A DNA stretch of 21,040 nt, taken from contig JABABF010000241.1 in assembly GCA_014238345.1 (NCBI GenBank), forward strand, positions 1 through 21,040. The letters are read 5' to 3'. This stretch comes from Gammaproteobacteria bacterium (GTDB lineage Bacteria > Pseudomonadota > Gammaproteobacteria > JABABF01). The notes below the pieces were generated by a model, which saw nothing but the letters and a program-made list of their open reading frames with translations, made no database searches and was not told where the DNA came from. Positions 13,742 to 21,040 of the stretch are shown here, in pieces; within the stretch, counting starts at the first letter, position 1, and each line of letters begins with the position of its first letter. A program made the translations under genes and the position numbers.

Positions 13742-16522
13742 ATGCCCCTGCGCTTATTACGCCGCTTAGTCGGTAGCCGCAACAGTCGCGTTTTGCAACG
13801 CCACGGTCGGGTAGTGACGCAGATCAATGCGCTGGAAGATGCGTTATGCACTCAGAGTGAGGGGGCTTTGCGCGAGAGTTGTGCAGTCCTGCGCCGCCGT
13901 GCTACCGAAGGCGGTGAATCTCTGGATGTATTGTTGCCCGAGCTTTTTGCGCTGGTGCGCGAGGCTGGACGGCGCACCTTGGAGTTGCGTCACTTCGATG
14001 TGCAGTTGTTAGGCGGCATCGTGTTGCACGAGGGCAATATTGCCGAAATGGCGACCGGGGAAGGCAAGACCTTGGTTGCCACGCTAGCGCTCTGTCTGCG
14101 TGCCCTGAGTGGTGGCGGGGTGCATCTGGTGACGGTTAACGATTATTTGGCTGAGCGTGATGCCCTCTGGATGGCACCGCTCTACAAGTGTCTGGGGTTC
14201 AGCGTTGGTATGGTGCTAAACGGCGGCGATACCGAGTCCAAAAGAGCAGCCTATGCCGCCGACATCTGCTATGGAACCAACCACGAATTTGGTTTTGATT
14301 ACCTGCGCGACAACATGAGTTTCTCGCTGGAAGACAAAGTCCAGCAAGGCCGCGAATTTGCCATTGTCGATGAGGTGGATTCTATTTTGATTGACGAGGC
14401 GCGCACACCATTGATCATCTCCGGTGCCTCCGAGCAGAGTTCCGAGCTGTACCGCCGTATCCAACAGATGATACCGCTGATCACCGCTGATAGCCGCGAG
14501 TGTTATTTCATGATAGATGAAAAGAAGCGTCAGGTTGAATTGAGCGAAGAGGGACACGAATTCGCCGAGGACTGGCTGGAGCGACAGGGGCTGTTGCAGC
14601 CCGGTGAGAGCCTCTACGCCGCCGCCAATCTATTGTTGCTACACCATATTCTCGCCGCGTTGCGCGCCCATACGCTCTACCGCCGCGACACCGAGTACAT
14701 CACCCAAGATGGGCAGGTTGTGTTGATTGATGAGCATACTGGACGCACCATGCCTGGCCGCCGTCTGTCGGATGGTCTGCATCAGGCCTTAGAGGCCAAG
14801 GAGGGGCTGTCTATCCAGCGCGAGAACCAGACTCTGGCATCGACTACCTACCAGAACTATTTCCGTCTCTACGGCACCTTGGCTGGCATGACGGGAACCG
14901 CAGATACAGAAGCGGCTGAGTTCCATCAGATCTATGGCTTGGAAGTGGTGGTTGTACCCACTAACCAAACAGTGCGGCGCGAGGATGAGAATGACCTCAT
15001 CTATCTCAGCGAGGACGAGAAGCACGAGGCACTGGTGGCTGACATTCGCGATTTAGTTGATGCTGGGGCTCCGGTGCTAGTTGGCACCACCTCCATAGAC
15101 AATTCCGAGCGCGTCTCGCAGCTACTCAAGCAAGAGGGTGTTGCACACAATGTGCTCAACGCCAAGCAACACCAGCGCGAGGCTGAGGTGATCGCTCAGG
15201 CGGGTCGACCAGGGACAGTCACTATTGCCACCAACATGGCGGGGCGCGGCACGGACATCGTGCTCGGAGGCAATCTGGAGGTTGAACTCGCCGCACTGTC
15301 CGAGAGCGAGGCCGACAATGCCGAGCGACAGGCATCGCTACGAACAGATTGGGATCAACGCCATCAACAGGTGATCGATGCTGGGGGTCTGCATGTGCTC
15401 GGCACGGGTCGTCACGAGTCGCGGCGCGTGGACAATCAGTTGCGTGGGCGCTCCGGGCGCCAAGGCGATCCCGGACTGTCGCGCTTCTATTTATCGCTGG
15501 ACGACGAGTTGATGCGGATCTTCCTCAGCGACAGCATCAAGAATTTCATGTCGAATTTGGGGTTGGCGCACGGCGAGTCTATTGAGCACCGCATGGTCAC
15601 ACGAGCTATCCGTCAAGCTCAGCGCCGTGTTGAGAGCCACAATTTCGACATGCGCAAACAACTGCTGGAATACGATGACATCGCCGACACTCAGCGCAAG
15701 GTGATCTATGGTCAGCGCGAGATGTTACTGTGCGCCGACGATATTGCGGGTGCGGTGCAGGAGATTTTGCACGAGGTACTCAAGCAGACCATAGAGGCAC
15801 ATCTGCCGCCCGATTCGCTGGCCGAACAATGGGATGTGCCGGGACTCGAGCAGGCGTTGTCGGTGGAGCTGAACTTGTCGTTGCCCTTGGTAAGCTGGTT
15901 GGAAGAGGATGACGAACTCTACGAGGATACGCTGCGCGAGCGCATTGAGGAGTCGCTGGATAGCACTTGGCGAGAGCGCGAGCAAAATATGGGTGCTACC
16001 GAGTTGCGGCGTCTTGAGCGGTTGCTGATGTTGCAGGTGTTGGACATGTGCTGGAAACAGCACTTGGGCGCGATGGATCATCTGCGTCAGGGCATCCACT
16101 TGCGCGCCTATGCCCAGCGCAATCCCAAAGAGGAATATAAGCGCGAGGCCTTTCTGCTGTTTCAGAAAACTTTATGGGAGGTCAAGCGTCGCTTGGTGCA
16201 CACGCTCATGTATTTGCCTGTTGATGAAGGGGGAGAGAGTGCCGAGGAAGTTGCACTACGCCAGCGGCGCGAGCACCACCGCAAACTGCAGCGCTTGCGC
16301 TTTGGCATGGGTGCCGCGCCGCCTGCCGCTGCGCCGCCTGCCGTTGCGGCGGCTAGTGGCAGCGGTGAGGGGCGCCCCGCATCGGAACCTGCCCCCGAGC
16401 ATAGTGCACCACAGGCACCACCACCCATTCCCCCAATGCGCCGCGAGTTCCCCAAGGTCGGCCGCAATGACCCCTGTCCCTGTGGCTCTAAACGAAAATA
16501 CAAACATTGCCATGGACGTTGA
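13742..16522 (+). CDS. secA: Preprotein translocase ATPase SecA
   Basis: Motor ATPase that drives unfolded preproteins through SecYEG. 926 residues (E. coli 901). NBD1 Walker A is ATGEGKTL with K109; the DEAD-type box reads VDEVDSILIDEARTPLIISG from about 209. NBD2 contains VTIATNMAGRGTDIVLGG and the arginine-rich HESRRVDNQLRGRSGRQGD. The scaffold and wing regions follow in normal order. A proline/alanine-rich linker leads to the SEC-C zinc motif (C912, C914, C923, H924), which binds SecB and phospholipid. The motif normally reading GTERHESRR has Gly556 instead of Glu. ATG 13742 matches the family N-terminus (RLLRRLVGSRN). There is no room for a secM upstream. The last 11 bases overlap argJ. 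Confidence 0.96.
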   Translation: MPLRLLRRLVGSRNSRVLQRHGRVVTQINALEDALCTQSEGALRESCAVLRRRATEGGESLDVLLPELFALVREAGRRTLELRHFDVQLLGGIVLHEGNIAEMATGEGKTLVATLALCLRALSGGGVHLVTVNDYLAERDALWMAPLYKCLGFSVGMVLNGGDTESKRAAYAADICYGTNHEFGFDYLRDNMSFSLEDKVQQGREFAIVDEVDSILIDEARTPLIISGASEQSSELYRRIQQMIPLITADSRECYFMIDEKKRQVELSEEGHEFAEDWLERQGLLQPGESLYAAANLLLLHHILAALRAHTLYRRDTEYITQDGQVVLIDEHTGRTMPGRRLSDGLHQALEAKEGLSIQRENQTLASTTYQNYFRLYGTLAGMTGTADTEAAEFHQIYGLEVVVVPTNQTVRREDENDLIYLSEDEKHEALVADIRDLVDAGAPVLVGTTSIDNSERVSQLLKQEGVAHNVLNAKQHQREAEVIAQAGRPGTVTIATNMAGRGTDIVLGGNLEVELAALSESEADNAERQASLRTDWDQRHQQVIDAGGLHVLGTGRHESRRVDNQLRGRSGRQGDPGLSRFYLSLDDELMRIFLSDSIKNFMSNLGLAHGESIEHRMVTRAIRQAQRRVESHNFDMRKQLLEYDDIADTQRKVIYGQREMLLCADDIAGAVQEILHEVLKQTIEAHLPPDSLAEQWDVPGLEQALSVELNLSLPLVSWLEEDDELYEDTLRERIEESLDSTWREREQNMGATELRRLERLLMLQVLDMCWKQHLGAMDHLRQGIHLRAYAQRNPKEEYKREAFLLFQKTLWEVKRRLVHTLMYLPVDEGGESAEEVALRQRREHHRKLQRLRFGMGAAPPAAAPPAVAAASGSGEGRPASEPAPEHSAPQAPPPIPPMRREFPKVGRNDPCPCGSKRKYKHCHGR
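16316..16345 (+). repeat. 15-bp tandem duplication in the SecA linker
   Basis: Two adjacent 15-base units (16316-16330 and 16331-16345) differ at one base and encode the Ala/Pro-rich repeat in AAPPAAAPPAV. It keeps the frame and lies in the flexible linker before the zinc motif, so it is probably a neutral slippage product. Confidence 0.8.
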
Positions 16523-17708
16523 GATACACACCACAGCGGCACCGATCGCTGGCATTGAGATCGGCACGGCGAGTGCAGGTCTGCGCTCGCGTACCAGTAG
16601 CGAGGATATCGCTGTGGTGCGCTTGGCACCGACCGCCGAGGTGGCGGTGGTCTTTACGCGTAACGCCTTTGCGGCGGCACCTGTGCAGGTGGCGCGCGAG
16701 CATTTGGCCAGTGGCACCGAGCCGCGCTATCTGCTCTATAACAGTGCCAATGCCAATGCTGGCCTCGGAGCCCAAGGCGTGGCCGCCGCCCGCGAATGTT
16801 GCCGTGAGCTGGCGCACCGCGCCGGAGTAGAGGAGAGCGCCGTGTTGCCGTTCTCTACGGGGGTGATCGGTGAGCCGTTGCCAACGGCTAAGGTGATCGC
16901 CGCGCTGGACACCGCGCTGGCAAATCTGGGCGAGGATCATTGGTTAGCCGCGGCACAGGCCATTATGACCACCGATGCCTGGGCTAAGCTGGCCACTACC
17001 GAGCTCCGCTGGGAGGGCGGTTGTTGCCAAGTGTCTGGCTTGGCCAAGGGTGCGGGGATGATCCGTCCGGACATGGCGACTATGTTGGCGTTGGTGGCGA
17101 CCGATGCCGCCGTACCCAGCGCCTTGCTCGGAGAATTATTGTCTGAGACGATGGATCAGAGTTTCCACTGCATCACGGTGGACGGCGATACCTCGACCAA
17201 TGATGCCTGTGTTTTGGTAGCAACGGGCATGGCTCCGGCGCCGCCCACCGAGCTGTTGCGCGAAGCGCTGTGCGCTGTATGCCACCGCCTCGCCAGAGAA
17301 ATTGTGCGCGATGGCGAGGGTGCCAGGCGCATCGCGGCCATTCGTGTTCGTGGTGGAGCCGACCGCGAGGAGTGCCGTGCTGTCGGCTTTACCCTTGCAC
17401 AATCGCCGCTGTTCAAGACGGCGCTCTACGCCGCCGACCCGAACTGGGGGCGGATACTGGCCGCCATCGGCAGGGCGGGGTTGCCTGATTTTGAGGTGGA
17501 CAAAGTGCGCATAGAGCTCGCTGGGGAACCCTTGGTTATCGGCGGTGAGCGTGCGCCCAACTATTCCGAGGCGCAGGGGCAACGCGCATTTGCTGCTGAC
17601 GAAGTGCAGATAGACATCTACTTGGGTCGCGGTCAGTCAGAAGCCCAAGTTTGGGGCTCGGATCTATCGCCGGAGTACTTGCGAATCAATTCCGAATACC
17701 GCACTTGA
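16512..17708 (+). CDS. argJ: Glutamate N-acetyltransferase / ornithine acetyltransferase ArgJ
   Basis: Arginine biosynthesis enzyme that moves acetyl groups from N-acetylornithine to glutamate, recycling acetyl; some members also use acetyl-CoA. About 398 residues. ArgJ cleaves itself before a threonine in the KGAGMIxPxMATML motif: here KGAGMIRPDMA then T190, predicting alpha and beta chains. NSANANAG, VLPFSTGVIGEPLP, ITVDGDTSTND, DPNWGRILAAIGR and the C-terminal EYLRINSEYRT are family hallmarks. ATG 16512 starts within the secA end (11-nt overlap) without a clear ribosome site; ATG 16467 is in frame further upstream but adds non-family residues. Whether the acetyl-CoA activity is kept cannot be read from sequence. 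Confidence 0.93.
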   Translation: MDVEIHTTAAPIAGIEIGTASAGLRSRTSSEDIAVVRLAPTAEVAVVFTRNAFAAAPVQVAREHLASGTEPRYLLYNSANANAGLGAQGVAAARECCRELAHRAGVEESAVLPFSTGVIGEPLPTAKVIAALDTALANLGEDHWLAAAQAIMTTDAWAKLATTELRWEGGCCQVSGLAKGAGMIRPDMATMLALVATDAAVPSALLGELLSETMDQSFHCITVDGDTSTNDACVLVATGMAPAPPTELLREALCAVCHRLAREIVRDGEGARRIAAIRVRGGADREECRAVGFTLAQSPLFKTALYAADPNWGRILAAIGRAGLPDFEVDKVRIELAGEPLVIGGERAPNYSEAQGQRAFAADEVQIDIYLGRGQSEAQVWGSDLSPEYLRINSEYRT

Positions 17709-17709
17709 A

Positions 17710-17730
17710 GTAGCGTTGGCTAAGCGCTAC
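17710..17730 (+). terminator. Possible bidirectional hairpin between convergent argJ and coaE
   Basis: GTAGCG and CGCTAC form a 6-bp stem, extendable to 8 bp with a T-G and a T-A pair, spanning the coaE stop codon. It is placed where a shared terminator of the two converging operons would lie. Neither strand has a T-tract after it, so it would be a weak intrinsic terminator at best. Confidence 0.35.
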
Positions 17731-18349
17731 CCAATGATGTTCTCGCATGCTTGGTGGCGAGGGCGAGATAGCGTTGATGCAGCTGTTTGACAGTCGTGTC
17801 GAGAGCCTCTGGCGAACCGCTGTTGTCGATCACATCGTCAGCTCGCTCACGGCGTTGAGAGCGACTGGCTTGGCTTGCCATGATCGCTTTCACCGTCGTT
17901 GCGTCGCTTTGATCTCGGCTCAGGGTGCGGCGCAGCTGTGCCTCTTCTGGCAGGTCGACGACTAGGATCCGATCCACTTCCAGCGCACTGCCAGCTTCTA
18001 TCAGCAACGGCACGACAAACAGCGCGTAGGGATAGCTGGCCGCCTCTAGCTGCCGTTGGCAATGGTCGCGTATCAAGGGGTGTAGCAACTGCTCCAGCCA
18101 TTGCCGTGCGGTGAGGTCGGCAAAGACACGCTGCCGTAGACGGGGGCGATCTAGGGAGCCATCCGCCTGTAGCAGCTCGGCACCGAAGTACTCGCTCAGC
18201 TGTCGTAGTGCAGCGGAGCCCGGAGCCACCACTGTACGCGCCGCCACATCGCTGTCGACCACTGGCACACCGAGGGCGGCAAAGCGCTCGGACACCGCGC
18301 TCTTGCCACTGCCAATACCCCCTGTCAGGCCAACGGTGAACAGGCTCAT
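17720..18349 (-). CDS. coaE: Dephospho-CoA kinase
   Basis: Cytoplasmic P-loop kinase for the last step of coenzyme A synthesis, phosphorylating the 3'-hydroxyl of dephospho-CoA. 209 residues, typical length (E. coli 206). The Walker A GLTGGIGSGKS is at residues 8-18, followed by VVDSDVAAR, the HPLIRDH segment, FVVPLLIEAG in the CoA domain, and DDVIDNSGS near the end. The ATG overlaps the pilD stop as ATGA, so translation is probably coupled. The pilD-coaE pairing is common in gammaproteobacteria and does not imply a role in pili. The gene converges with argJ, 11 bases apart. Confidence 0.95.
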   Translation of the reverse strand: MSLFTVGLTGGIGSGKSAVSERFAALGVPVVDSDVAARTVVAPGSAALRQLSEYFGAELLQADGSLDRPRLRQRVFADLTARQWLEQLLHPLIRDHCQRQLEAASYPYALFVVPLLIEAGSALEVDRILVVDLPEEAQLRRTLSRDQSDATTVKAIMASQASRSQRRERADDVIDNSGSPEALDTTVKQLHQRYLALATKHARTSLGSA

Positions 18350-19218
18350 AGATGGGTTAGAGGCCGTATTAAGTGCTGTATTTTTGTGTCCCAGACCAAG
18401 CAGACCCAGCCCGCCATCGCCAAATAGGGGCCGAAGGGGATGGGCGTGTCACGCTGGAGGTGTCGGCTGAGTAGCATAGTGATGCCGACTACCGAGCCAC
18501 TCACAGCGGCCAGCATGACAACGATCATCAAGGGTTGCCAGCCCAGCCAGGCACCGATGGCCGCCAGTAGTTTGAAGTCGCCATAGCCCATGCCCTCTTT
18601 GCCAGTGAGCAACAGGAAGCTTTGTGCCACCAACCACAGAGAGAAATAGCCAGCGGCAGCACCGATGATCGCAGATTGTGTGGTGGTGAATAGACCGCCA
18701 TTGAAACTATTGACCAAGAGCCCTACGGCCATCAGGCCAAGGGTCATCTCATCGGGCAGAATCTGGTGCTCAAGATCGATGAAAGTCATGGCTAATAGCA
18801 TCCAACTGAACAGCAGTGCAGCGGGAAGGGCATAGCCCAGCGGTAGCGTGGAAGCGGCGAGTAGCCAAGTGGTGGCGGCAAACAATAGCGCGGTAGCCAG
18901 CTCCATCAGCGGTTCGCAGCGTCGCAACCGTGCCTCACAGTGGCCGCAGCTGCCGCGCAGGCGCAGATAGCTCAATAGCGGAATGAGTTCAGCTACCCGT
19001 AGCTGAGTATGACAGGCATCACAATGTGGGCCGGGGGAGAGCAGCTGGAAAGGAGGCGGTGGCGGGGCTTCTTCGCCCTCTGGTTTGAGTGTGGCAATGC
19101 GTTCGCATTCCCACTTTTGCAACAGCAGTCGCGGCAGACGCCAGACCAGTATTGTCATTGGCACCGCCAACACGAGCCCCAAGAGGGCGAGCAGTAAGCT
19201 CAGGAATTCGGGGGTCAT
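18346..19218 (-). CDS. pilD: Prepilin peptidase / N-methyltransferase PilD
   Basis: Inner-membrane aspartyl protease (A24 family) that cleaves leader peptides of type IV prepilins and pseudopilins; typical members also N-methylate the new N-terminus. 290 residues. Catalytic aspartates are D148 in TFIDLEHQILPDE and D214 in GKEGMGYGDFK. The cytoplasmic zinc loop has C66-x2-C69 and C91-x2-C94. IPFGPYLAMAGW is conserved. Unlike P. aeruginosa PilD, the N-terminal GSFLNVV..RLP segment reads AVPMTILVWRLP, and IGKRYPLVE after the zinc loop reads LRRCEPLME. The start ATG 19218 has GAGGAA seven bases upstream. It follows pilC by 19 nt and overlaps coaE by 4. Confidence 0.93.
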   Translation of the reverse strand: MTPEFLSLLLALLGLVLAVPMTILVWRLPRLLLQKWECERIATLKPEGEEAPPPPPFQLLSPGPHCDACHTQLRVAELIPLLSYLRLRGSCGHCEARLRRCEPLMELATALLFAATTWLLAASTLPLGYALPAALLFSWMLLAMTFIDLEHQILPDEMTLGLMAVGLLVNSFNGGLFTTTQSAIIGAAAGYFSLWLVAQSFLLLTGKEGMGYGDFKLLAAIGAWLGWQPLMIVVMLAAVSGSVVGITMLLSRHLQRDTPIPFGPYLAMAGWVCLVWDTKIQHLIRPLTHL

Positions 19219-19237
19219 GGGGCGGTTCCTCGGAGTG

Positions 19238-20470
19238 CTAGTAGATATGTTGCCCTAATTGGAAGACTGGCAGGTAGAGCGCGATAATCAGACCGCCCAC
19301 CAACACCCCCAACAAGACAATCATCAAGGGTTCGGCGAGTGCCGTCAAACGCTGTGTCGCTGCTGTGGTCTCCTCTTCGCACCAATCTGCTGTTTGTAAC
19401 AACATAGTTTGTAGCTGTCCGGAGCGTTCTCCAGCGGCGGCAAGGCGCCCCAATATACTGGGAAATAGCGGCGCTTCACGCAGCGCCAGCGCCAGTGTTG
19501 CGCCGTCTTCTACCCGCGCTCGCAGTTGCTTGACCCCGGCGTCAATGGCCTCGTTCCCACAACCCTGCTCGGCCACTTCCAGCGCCTGAGCCAAGCTGGC
19601 ACCGCCGCCCAGTGCTGCGGCTATGATGCGGCAGAAGCGGGCGGCGGCGGCGATTCGTAGAGTTGAGCCCCACAGGGGCAGAGCTAGTTGCCAGCGTTGC
19701 CAACGGCGTCGCAATGGCGGGCAGTGGTGGCACAGCAGGTGGATAGCGAGGACGGCAGCTGGTGCGCCCAGTAGCAGCTGCCACAAGTGGGAGCCAAGCC
19801 AAGCCGAGGCGGTTATGAGTGCTTGGGTGGCGGGCGGCAATGCCGCATCAAAATCGTTGTAAATGGCGACGAAGCGCGGTACCACCTCAAGTAGCAAGAG
19901 CGCGGTGACGAGTAGCGCCACGCTAAGTAGAGCTAGAGGATAGCTGATTGCCCGTTGCAACTGACGCCGCAAGCGGCGGCTACTCTCGCGCTGGGTGGCG
20001 GCGTAGCCTAGCATCACGGCCAGTGCGCCACTGCGTTCACCAGCGCAGATTAAGGCTTGGCTCGGTGCGTCCAGATTGCCCGGTGGATGAGCCAGTGCAG
20101 TTGCCAGCGCGCCGCCGCCAGACAGGGTTTTGATGACATCGCGTAGCAGACGCTGTAGCGCGGGTTGATCTGCCGCTTCTAGCAACACTTCGAGCCCTTC
20201 CAGCAGGGGTACACCGCCGCCGGTGGTGGCTGCCAGCTGTTTGAGCAAGACCGTCATATCGTCTTGTCGGATGAGACCTTGCGGTAGCCAAGTCAGTCGG
20301 GGGAAGGCGAGGACTTGAGTGGCGAAGATATGCTGTCGGTAGAGTAGCAGGCGAGCCTCTTCGGTGCTGGTGGCGGTGATGGAGCCGCGGCGGCGCTTCT
20401 GCGGTACGCCGCGCACATGTCCGCGCCAATAGTAGTGCCGCGAGGCGGAGGCATTGCGGGTCGGCTTCAC
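19238..20470 (-). CDS. pilC: Type IV pilus inner-membrane platform protein PilC
   Basis: Polytopic platform protein of the type IV pilus machine, thought to couple the assembly ATPase to pilin insertion. 410 residues, family length. Two GspF/PilC domains are visible: the first begins near LLKQLAATTGGGVPLLEGLEVL and ends before a membrane helix at AISYPLALLSVALLV; the second spans FCRIIAAALGGGASLAQALEV onward. The last helix GVLVGGLIIALYLPVFQLG is nearly identical to other PilC proteins. The N-terminus is basic. The start is a GTG overlapping the pilA stop as GTGA; no other start is as well placed. T2SS GspF is the main alternative, excluded by the pilA and pilD neighbours and the ending. Confidence 0.92.
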   Translation of the reverse strand: MKPTRNASASRHYYWRGHVRGVPQKRRRGSITATSTEEARLLLYRQHIFATQVLAFPRLTWLPQGLIRQDDMTVLLKQLAATTGGGVPLLEGLEVLLEAADQPALQRLLRDVIKTLSGGGALATALAHPPGNLDAPSQALICAGERSGALAVMLGYAATQRESSRRLRRQLQRAISYPLALLSVALLVTALLLLEVVPRFVAIYNDFDAALPPATQALITASAWLGSHLWQLLLGAPAAVLAIHLLCHHCPPLRRRWQRWQLALPLWGSTLRIAAAARFCRIIAAALGGGASLAQALEVAEQGCGNEAIDAGVKQLRARVEDGATLALALREAPLFPSILGRLAAAGERSGQLQTMLLQTADWCEEETTAATQRLTALAEPLMIVLLGVLVGGLIIALYLPVFQLGQHIY

Positions 20471-20985
20471 AGCCTCGGGCGCAGTTTGGTGGGTAGGCTA
20501 CTGGCGCTACTAATCACAAAGCGCAGCTGACCAGCGGCACCGAGTATTGGGGCGATGACCAAGGTGAGGCCACGCAAGGCGGGAGGTGTTGCGTTGCCAC
20601 TCTGGTAGTGGATAGTGATGGCTGCACTGCTGCCGACGGCTGTGTAATCAACGGCGGCGACCAGCCCCGAGGCATAGGCCGAGCCATCGAGCTCGGCGCC
20701 GTAATTGCTCAACACAACTGCTGAGGGCGGTAGTTCTCCGTTGACTGTGGCATACTCGGCGACTGCCAACTGTAGAGGTCGGGCGGCGGCAAGGCTGGCT
20801 CCCACGCGGCTACGTTGCGTATAGAGCTGGTACTGGGGCACCGCCACAGCGGCCAATATGCCGACGATAGCTAGCACGATCATGAGCTCGACGATCGTCA
20901 TACCGCGGGAGTTCGCCAGCGCGCGGCGGAAGTCGGTCTGCCGTCGTCGCGGCGTTGGTGATTGCGTCTCTTGCTGCTCAGTCAT
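20467..20985 (-). CDS. pilA: Type IV pilin (PilA-like), cysteine-free with long leader
   Basis: Type IV pilin subunit or minor pilin. 172 residues from ATG 20985, which has AGAGAG and AGGA upstream. The frame is open to an earlier ATG at 21033, giving 16 further residues. The prepilin site is SRG then MTIVELMIVLAIVGILAAVAVPQYQ, with Glu at +5 as required, so the leader is about 28 residues and the mature chain about 144. Class IVa pilins usually have leaders of 5-10 residues and Phe at +1; this has Met. The mature protein has no cysteine: its end, RFVISSASSLPTKLRPRL, aligns with the family W-x-C...LPxxC ending but lacks Trp and both Cys. Its TGA overlaps the pilC GTG. Whether it is the major pilin is unknown. 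Confidence 0.87.
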   Translation of the reverse strand: MTEQQETQSPTPRRRQTDFRRALANSRGMTIVELMIVLAIVGILAAVAVPQYQLYTQRSRVGASLAAARPLQLAVAEYATVNGELPPSAVVLSNYGAELDGSAYASGLVAAVDYTAVGSSAAITIHYQSGNATPPALRGLTLVIAPILGAAGQLRFVISSASSLPTKLRPRL

Positions 20986-21040
20986 TTTCCTACTCTCTGT
21001 ACGCTTCGGGTTGTTGTTGTTGAGGGCGGCCATTGCTAAC
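20986..21040 (-). other. Upstream region of pilA, with (CAA) repeat
   Basis: These 55 bases lie upstream of ATG 20985. On the minus strand they hold four CAA units followed by a purine-rich ribosome-site stretch. I see no sigma54 or sigma70 promoter; the true promoter may lie beyond the window. If translation starts at ATG 21033 instead, most of this is coding. Confidence 0.4.

Noticed and set aside
16110..16511. N-terminal extension of argJ by 134 codons inside secA
   Set aside because: The extension only reads the secA 3' part in another frame; ArgJ homology begins after ATG 16512.
20986..21040. Sigma54 promoter for pilA
   Set aside because: No GG/GC pair with the required spacing was found in the 55 available bases; it may lie outside the window.

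Overview
The window is 21 kb of densely packed core chromosome from a Gram-negative bacterium, most probably a gammaproteobacterium. The evidence is a cell-division and cell-wall (dcw) cluster in the gammaproteobacterial order, an lpxC gene for lipid A synthesis, a MurE with the meso-diaminopimelate motif DNPR, and a secA-argJ / coaE-pilD-pilC neighbourhood. I cannot name the genus. An mraY-ftsW junction without murD, and pilA lying directly beside pilC, loosely recall Xanthomonadales; this is a hint only.

Bases 1-12582, plus strand: the 3' end of ftsI, then murE, murF, mraY, ftsW, murG, murC, ddl, ftsQ, ftsA and ftsZ. Gaps run from an 8-nt overlap to 24 nt, so most of these genes look translationally coupled. 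Together they make UDP-MurNAc-pentapeptide (all ligases except MurD), lipid I and lipid II, and the divisome proteins that polymerise and crosslink septal peptidoglycan under FtsA/FtsZ.

Bases 12583-17708, plus strand: a 126-nt leader, the widest gap in the window, precedes lpxC. It holds a candidate promoter, a hairpin and a short upstream ORF. A 31-nt gap with a hairpin, with no secM, leads to secA, whose end overlaps argJ.

Bases 17720-20985, minus strand and convergent with argJ: pilA, pilC, pilD and coaE form a tightly overlapping operon for a type IV pilin, its inner-membrane platform, its prepilin peptidase and dephospho-CoA kinase. There is no gene-free stretch over 300 bases. I saw no tRNA, rRNA, CRISPR array, insertion sequence or attachment site.

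The most unusual points are: murD absent from its standard place; an FtsZ with an N-terminal insertion, a second small insertion and changes at several nucleotide-pocket positions, while the catalytic T7 loop and C-terminal tail are intact; a cysteine-free pilin with a long leader and Met at +1, paired with a PilD altered at positions tied to N-methylation; and a structured lpxC leader. I found no wholly new multi-gene system. Comparisons with E. coli, B. subtilis and P. aeruginosa proteins are from memory, not from alignments run here.
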